DNA of 64,000 bases from Epichloe hybrida (Eukaryota; Ascomycota; Sordariomycetes; Hypocreales; Clavicipitaceae): positions 868,001 to 932,000 of the forward strand of contig JAFEKR010000011.1 of NCBI GenBank assembly GCA_019022495.1, given 5' to 3'. This document shows, piece after piece, positions 59,901 to 64,000 of this stretch (within the stretch, counting starts at the first letter, position 1; every line of letters begins with the position of its first letter). The notes beneath the pieces were generated by a model. That model ran no database searches and was not told where the DNA came from. It saw nothing but the letters and a program-made list of their open reading frames with translations. The translations under genes and the position numbers were made by a program.

Positions 59901-61523
59901 GCGACATTTCCATGACCCAACTCGCCAGTGCTACGGTAGTCCGTGTCCAACACAGGGTCAAGACACTTCTCTACCATTTCATCAGCCTGGCCAAAAAGTG
60001 CATATCTCATGTAAACATGAAGAAGCGACGAATCCACAAACGGGATGGTTTACACCCTGTGCTCAAAAAACTGTCAGATAGACTGGAGGCGGCGAGTCTG
60101 CACCGTGAAGTCGAACTACGGACTACAAGACACACACAATCTGAAATCCCAAATATGCAGCATCCATCTCCTCGACTGACAAGCCAAGGCAATAATAATA
60201 CCCTTCCATGAGCATTATCAACCAGGCAAGGCAGTTCTTCATCTCAGACCCTCGCGCCTTCAGCCTCTCAATATATATATATATGCTTCTCCTCGTCATC
60301 AATTCCGACGCTCTCGCACACGCACAGAATTTAATGTCGGCACTTACTATTCCCACCAGGTTCCCCTTACCTCCTCCTCAATCTACCCCATGACAACATC
60401 CGCAGAGGCATGTATCACATTATCCACCACCCTTGCCTCCTCCCCCGTCGTAAAATGCCTCGCCATGCCCGCCGGCAACTGCAGAAGCTGTCCTTTAATA
60501 ATGTATGATTCCGTCTCCCTCCCACCTAACACACCATGTCGGCAACGATTTCTCGGTGCCACCCTCCCTGACGCACAGCTCCGTAATAATGCGCGACACG
60601 CACCTTCACTCTGCCGCAAGCTACGACGGCATTACATACATACATATGCGCGAGACATTCCCAGTCTCCACGCCTCGCTGGATCCGGGACATGGCAGGAA
60701 TTAAAAGTAGAACGGTTGATTCAGACGGTCAGCGCGACAACAAGATGCTCCATCGCGCTACCACAGTACTGCTTCCTCACATGCTGGGTAAAGCCATGCG
60801 GATGCAGACTGCTCGTGCCGTCCCGTCTCCCAGGGACATACTCCGTACTTTGCATTTCAAAAAGGGCGCCCGAGAATGTCGGTAACCATTTTGCGGAAAC
60901 ACGACAGGGCGGCGCTGGGCTCCAACACGCCAAGGGGGGGGGGGAATCCACAGAATAGCGTACAGAACCGTCCAAGGTCGACAAATCTTTGAAGCGAAGC
61001 GAATATGTGTTTTGTTTTCAGTTGGGAAAAATAGCCGGGAACGAATGCTGCAACTTCCAAGGAGGCCAATCATTGGGGCATGGGTACATGGACATGGTAT
61101 GGAATGGGAAACACCCCAGTAACATGTATATATCCACGTGAGTGAATGTACAAGTATATCACAGTGACGTGGGAACCCTCGAGAGAGGCCGAGCAAGAGA
61201 GAATAGAAGTGTGTTTAGGATCGACTGTCTGATCAACAGCGGTCGAAGTATACTGATGTTAAGTTTGTTTCTCTACCATGTGCAGTGCCTTCCTTGCCCC
61301 ATCTTAAACAAAGTTTCAAGTATTGGTTTTCTTTTGGCAAATGATAATCTGTGGTATTTGAAAAAAAAAAAGGAAAGAAAAGTCAGATCCCGCAAGGAAA
61401 AGAGACAAGTCATGTCAAGTGAGCACCATCGGCATGATTGCCATGTCATGTTTCAACATGAGTGATTCTCGGTCCAAAATTGTGCATGTACCGCATCGCA
61501 TATATGAGGATTGTCAAGTATCT

Positions 61524-63089
61524 TCACCACATCTCATCTGAGCCTTTGACCATCTCTATTGTTGGGGTTTTCGGCATCATCCTCCTCATCCTCTTACGAT
61601 CCTCTTTGGTGACTAGAGAAGGAGTGATTGGGACAACCGGGGTGAATGGCTGGTATGGAGAGTACGGTACGGCACCGGCCGTCATGGGTGTTCGGCCGTT
61701 TGTTGGCGAGAGTGGTCCCCGTCGCTCGAAGACGGTCTGCTTGGTGGCGCGGGAAACGGTGGATGGCGAGCTCAGCGCTGGCTCATAAGCTCTCAGTGGT
61801 AGATTGCCGCCGGTTCGCACTGCTGATGGAGCGTTTGCTCTGGAGAATGTGGCACCAGGCTTTGGCGATGAAGGCAATGCAGGAAATCTTGCACCGGGTT
61901 TGGGCGACAAGGGGAGCCCTACGAGGGGTGTCTGCGAGTGCTCCGAGGATGCCGATCCAGGATCGACCTCTGACGCTGCATGCCGTGTTTTAGGGGGGCC
62001 AATACGGGAGTTGATACGGCCATCGATGCTCTGGATGCTTTCGGGAGACATGTTTGGAGTAGGAATAGCACCGCCGTTTCCGACGTGGGCACCGAAGGGT
62101 ATTTGATTTGTTGGAATTGGTGGCGGGGGTGGAGGAGCATAGCTTCTTGAGGGCATCGCGCTCATTTCCTGCAGCTCATGTCTGGGAAATGTTCCGGACT
62201 GGGGGGTCATAATCGGCGATGAAATATTTACTCCTTTGACCTGCTTCTTTCGCGGCGAACGCAGAGAGGCAAAGAAGGATGATGTTCTGGATTGAGTCTT
62301 GTCGTCATGTGCTGCCGCGTTCAGGTTGAGGTTGGCTGGCTTGACTCGGTCCTTTCTCGGGGACGTGACGGATTTATCGGAGCTCGAGATGCGCTGGCTT
62401 GATGCGGCAAGGACGTCGGGCGCCTCCAGCACAATGCCTCGCTGCTTTGCATCCTCCTGCTCCATGACATGTTTGTACATTTCTTCCAGCTGGGATTGCG
62501 CCATGTCCCGGTCTGCAGAAACGACTGCTTGATCGACGTACGGGTCTACTCCGGGGAGATTGCACGTCGATGTTGGCGACGGGTGAATATACGGAGCGTG
62601 AGGGGAGAGCAGCTGCTCGTTGAACTGAGTCCGAAGAGGCGACGGATGTGAGAAATTCGGTACTATCTCCCTGGACGGATTGCTGACCAGAAAGGGATTG
62701 TATCCGTCTACGGGCGAGTCGTTGCCATACAGTTCCTTTGAACCCTGGTATTCAAACTCGTCGTCACCCAAGTGGAGATGCTCTCGTCGCTTCTTTGCAA
62801 GTGACAGTAGAGTTATGGCAACCAGCACCAAGGATATACCGTATGCCGCAACAATGCCACCCACCTGAGCTGGGAGATATTTTGTGTCTCTCAGAGCACC
62901 GGCTGAAAATGCTGGATCGTCTTCAGGGCTCGGCGCCGAGTTCCAGTCGACGCTGAGAGGATTTTTATCTCTCTTAGTTACGTCAAATGTGAGTTCTGCA
63001 CCAGTTGGTCCTGCATGGATGAGTGATGTAACGAGCGTAAGGGTTAGAATCGTCAGTGAGGGAAGAAGTTGAAGGTGCCTCGGTAGCAT
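61524..63089 (-). CDS. Conserved fungal single-pass membrane protein, function unknown
   Basis: An uninterrupted ORF of 521 aa. The N-terminus (about residues 1-26, MLPRHLQLLPSLTILTLTLV then TSLIHAG) looks like a signal peptide. A transmembrane helix lies near residues 72-96 (VGGIVAAYGISLVLVAITLL) and is followed by KKRREHL, suggesting a short lumenal or external part and a long cytosolic tail. The tail is Ser/Pro-rich with repeated SPKPGARFPALPSSPKPG-type segments and a proline run. It ends in VVPITPSLVTKEDRKRMRRM and EMVKGSDEMW, which look constrained. I recall similar unnamed proteins in filamentous ascomycetes, but no function. No introns are needed. Confidence 0.8.
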   Translation of the reverse strand: MLPRHLQLLPSLTILTLTLVTSLIHAGPTGAELTFDVTKRDKNPLSVDWNSAPSPEDDPAFSAGALRDTKYLPAQVGGIVAAYGISLVLVAITLLSLAKKRREHLHLGDDEFEYQGSKELYGNDSPVDGYNPFLVSNPSREIVPNFSHPSPLRTQFNEQLLSPHAPYIHPSPTSTCNLPGVDPYVDQAVVSADRDMAQSQLEEMYKHVMEQEDAKQRGIVLEAPDVLAASSQRISSSDKSVTSPRKDRVKPANLNLNAAAHDDKTQSRTSSFFASLRSPRKKQVKGVNISSPIMTPQSGTFPRHELQEMSAMPSRSYAPPPPPPIPTNQIPFGAHVGNGGAIPTPNMSPESIQSIDGRINSRIGPPKTRHAASEVDPGSASSEHSQTPLVGLPLSPKPGARFPALPSSPKPGATFSRANAPSAVRTGGNLPLRAYEPALSSPSTVSRATKQTVFERRGPLSPTNGRTPMTAGAVPYSPYQPFTPVVPITPSLVTKEDRKRMRRMMPKTPTIEMVKGSDEMW

Positions 63090-64000
63090 CGTGGAGGGGA
63101 AGGCGAGCCCTTTATGGCGGCGATCGCTGTGGGATGTGACCTCCTAATAGAGGATGTCGACGAAACATCATCGGAAGGAGAAGTGACAAGGACGGGGAGT
63201 GGATGTGAGCGACATGAGGCATGTTCCAGTATATACCAGTCGAGCGGCTGCTGAAGTTCGGCAAGTGTCTCGAAGGCTAGCGCTGGGACGGCGAGATCTG
63301 TCGCTGGTTTGCCGGATTAGGTGGGTGCAAATGGCCACGCCCCGGCCGTGCTGCGAGGCTTGGATGGCCATGCATAACGGCGGTTGGACGAAAAAGCTTT
63401 TTTAGTGAAGAGACGGTGATGGATAGTGCAGAGTGGCACGGGAGGTTTGTGCAGCTTGATGTGCTCTGGTTGGATGCGGAGTCGTGATGACAGGGATGTT
63501 AAGCGCCGAGGTGGACAGGATGGGGTGTCCAGCGCTTGTGATTGGATGCGGGCCGTGCACCTGCACACCAATCAACTGCTGGTCGACCCCGCTTCTCAAA
63601 ATATCACAAGAGACAAGAAAGTGCTCAGCAGTCCGTACGGAGTATCCGAGAGAGACAGGACCTGGAAGGCGGGCGTGTCTACGGAATATGTTGTTCAATC
63701 GCAACAGCTTTTCGTCAATCCTGGGGCTTAATGTAGAAAGTGCCCCGTACTCCGCAGTGAGAGATCCTTTTTTTAAAAGTGGATGCCTCTTATAAACTGC
63801 TTCTCTGATAAAAGTTCTCTTACGCAGTACTCCGTACGGATTGCCCGCTCTGCACCAACTGCTTAATAATTTTTACGGACCGTACTCCGTAGTAATGCCC
63901 ATCACATGACCTCGCGACTGACAGGCGTTGTACCTGACACGCTGCAATCCAACCACAAGTCTCTCATAACAAGTGAAAGCTATTTAAGAGCAATTGTTCG
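63090..64000. other. Upstream region of the membrane protein gene
   Basis: GC-balanced DNA with no supported gene. It contains several copies of the TACGGAGTA-type motif (about 63631-63646, 63746-63757, 63826-63841, 63871-63892), the densest cluster in the window. Confidence 0.5.

Larger units (their letters stand above)
56097..61523. other. Long intergenic region upstream of sre1
   Basis: 5.4 kb of GC-balanced DNA with no gene I can support. The first ~600 bp are probably the sre1 promoter. It contains a GGCT tetranucleotide array (56665-56715), a GCAGGTCTG-type array (56925-56985), a (GA)n run at 58890-58915, several TCCGTACGGA-like palindromes including a perfect 20 bp one at 57527-57546, and polypurine and poly-C runs near 58555-58685. 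ORFs of 60-140 codons occur on both strands but overlap, shift frame and resemble no known family. Non-coding transcripts or a lost gene are possible. Confidence 0.45.

Noticed and set aside
60383..60960. Possible relic of a cupin-like gene on the minus strand
   Set aside because: Fragments such as ESYIIKGQLLQLPAGMARHF look suggestive, but frames shift and no complete motif or splice structure could be assembled.
1..64000. tRNA or rRNA genes
   Set aside because: No B-box-like GGTTCGANTCC with a matching cloverleaf and no rRNA-like stretch was found by eye. A covariance-model scan would be needed to exclude divergent or intron-containing tRNAs.

Overview
The window is from a filamentous ascomycete, and the gene set and style point to a Sordariomycete, most likely Hypocreales (inference). 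Genes have short GT-AG introns with CTAAC-like branch sites, and all recognised proteins are fungal. The DNA alternates between two compartments. Gene blocks are GC-balanced. The rest is very AT-rich and almost lacks CpA/TpG, which is the signature of repeat-induced point mutation (RIP), and it contains only dead transposable elements.

Layout. 1-3883: RIP-mutated repeats ending in the terminal inverted repeat (TIR) of a DNA element, here called E. 3884-7733: a 3.85 kb unmutated island carrying one gene, an NDT80/PhoG-type regulator resembling RON1. 7734-36787: a 29 kb transposon nest bounded by inverted TIRs of the same element E. It holds a Tad-like LINE, two Ty3/gypsy elements (one per strand), a nearly intact hAT transposon, two hAT-related non-autonomous elements, two miniature LTR elements and several minisatellites. 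36788-64000: an ordinary gene block with glucosamine-6-phosphate deaminase (-), a GlcNAc-kinase-type hexokinase (+), an RTT107/BRC1-like BRCT protein (+), the ESCRT-II subunit VPS25 (-), assimilatory nitrite reductase (+), the SREBP-type factor SRE1/SrbA (-) and a conserved single-pass membrane protein (-).

How the genes work together. The regulator, the deaminase and the hexokinase are three members of the fungal N-acetylglucosamine catabolic cluster described in Trichoderma, where RON1 controls the deaminase (dam1) and kinase (hxk3) genes. Here the regulator is separated from the two enzyme genes by 30 kb of nested, RIP-mutated transposons. The deacetylase and transporter usually found with them are not in the window. 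dam1 and hxk3 are divergent and share a 2.3 kb upstream region, and dam1 carries a MITE inside its last intron. vps25 and nitrite reductase share an 860 bp divergent promoter with two exact NirA consensus sites and a cluster of GATA sites, as expected for nitrate-induced, nitrogen-repressed expression.

The nest can be partly dated by its insertions: a hAT-type element with a perfect 8 bp duplication sits inside gypsy-2, which sits inside a second hAT-type element, which sits inside element E. The two miniature LTR elements have perfect 5 bp duplications. Exon boundaries were derived by eye from splice signals and reading-frame continuity; every proposed CDS sums to a multiple of three.
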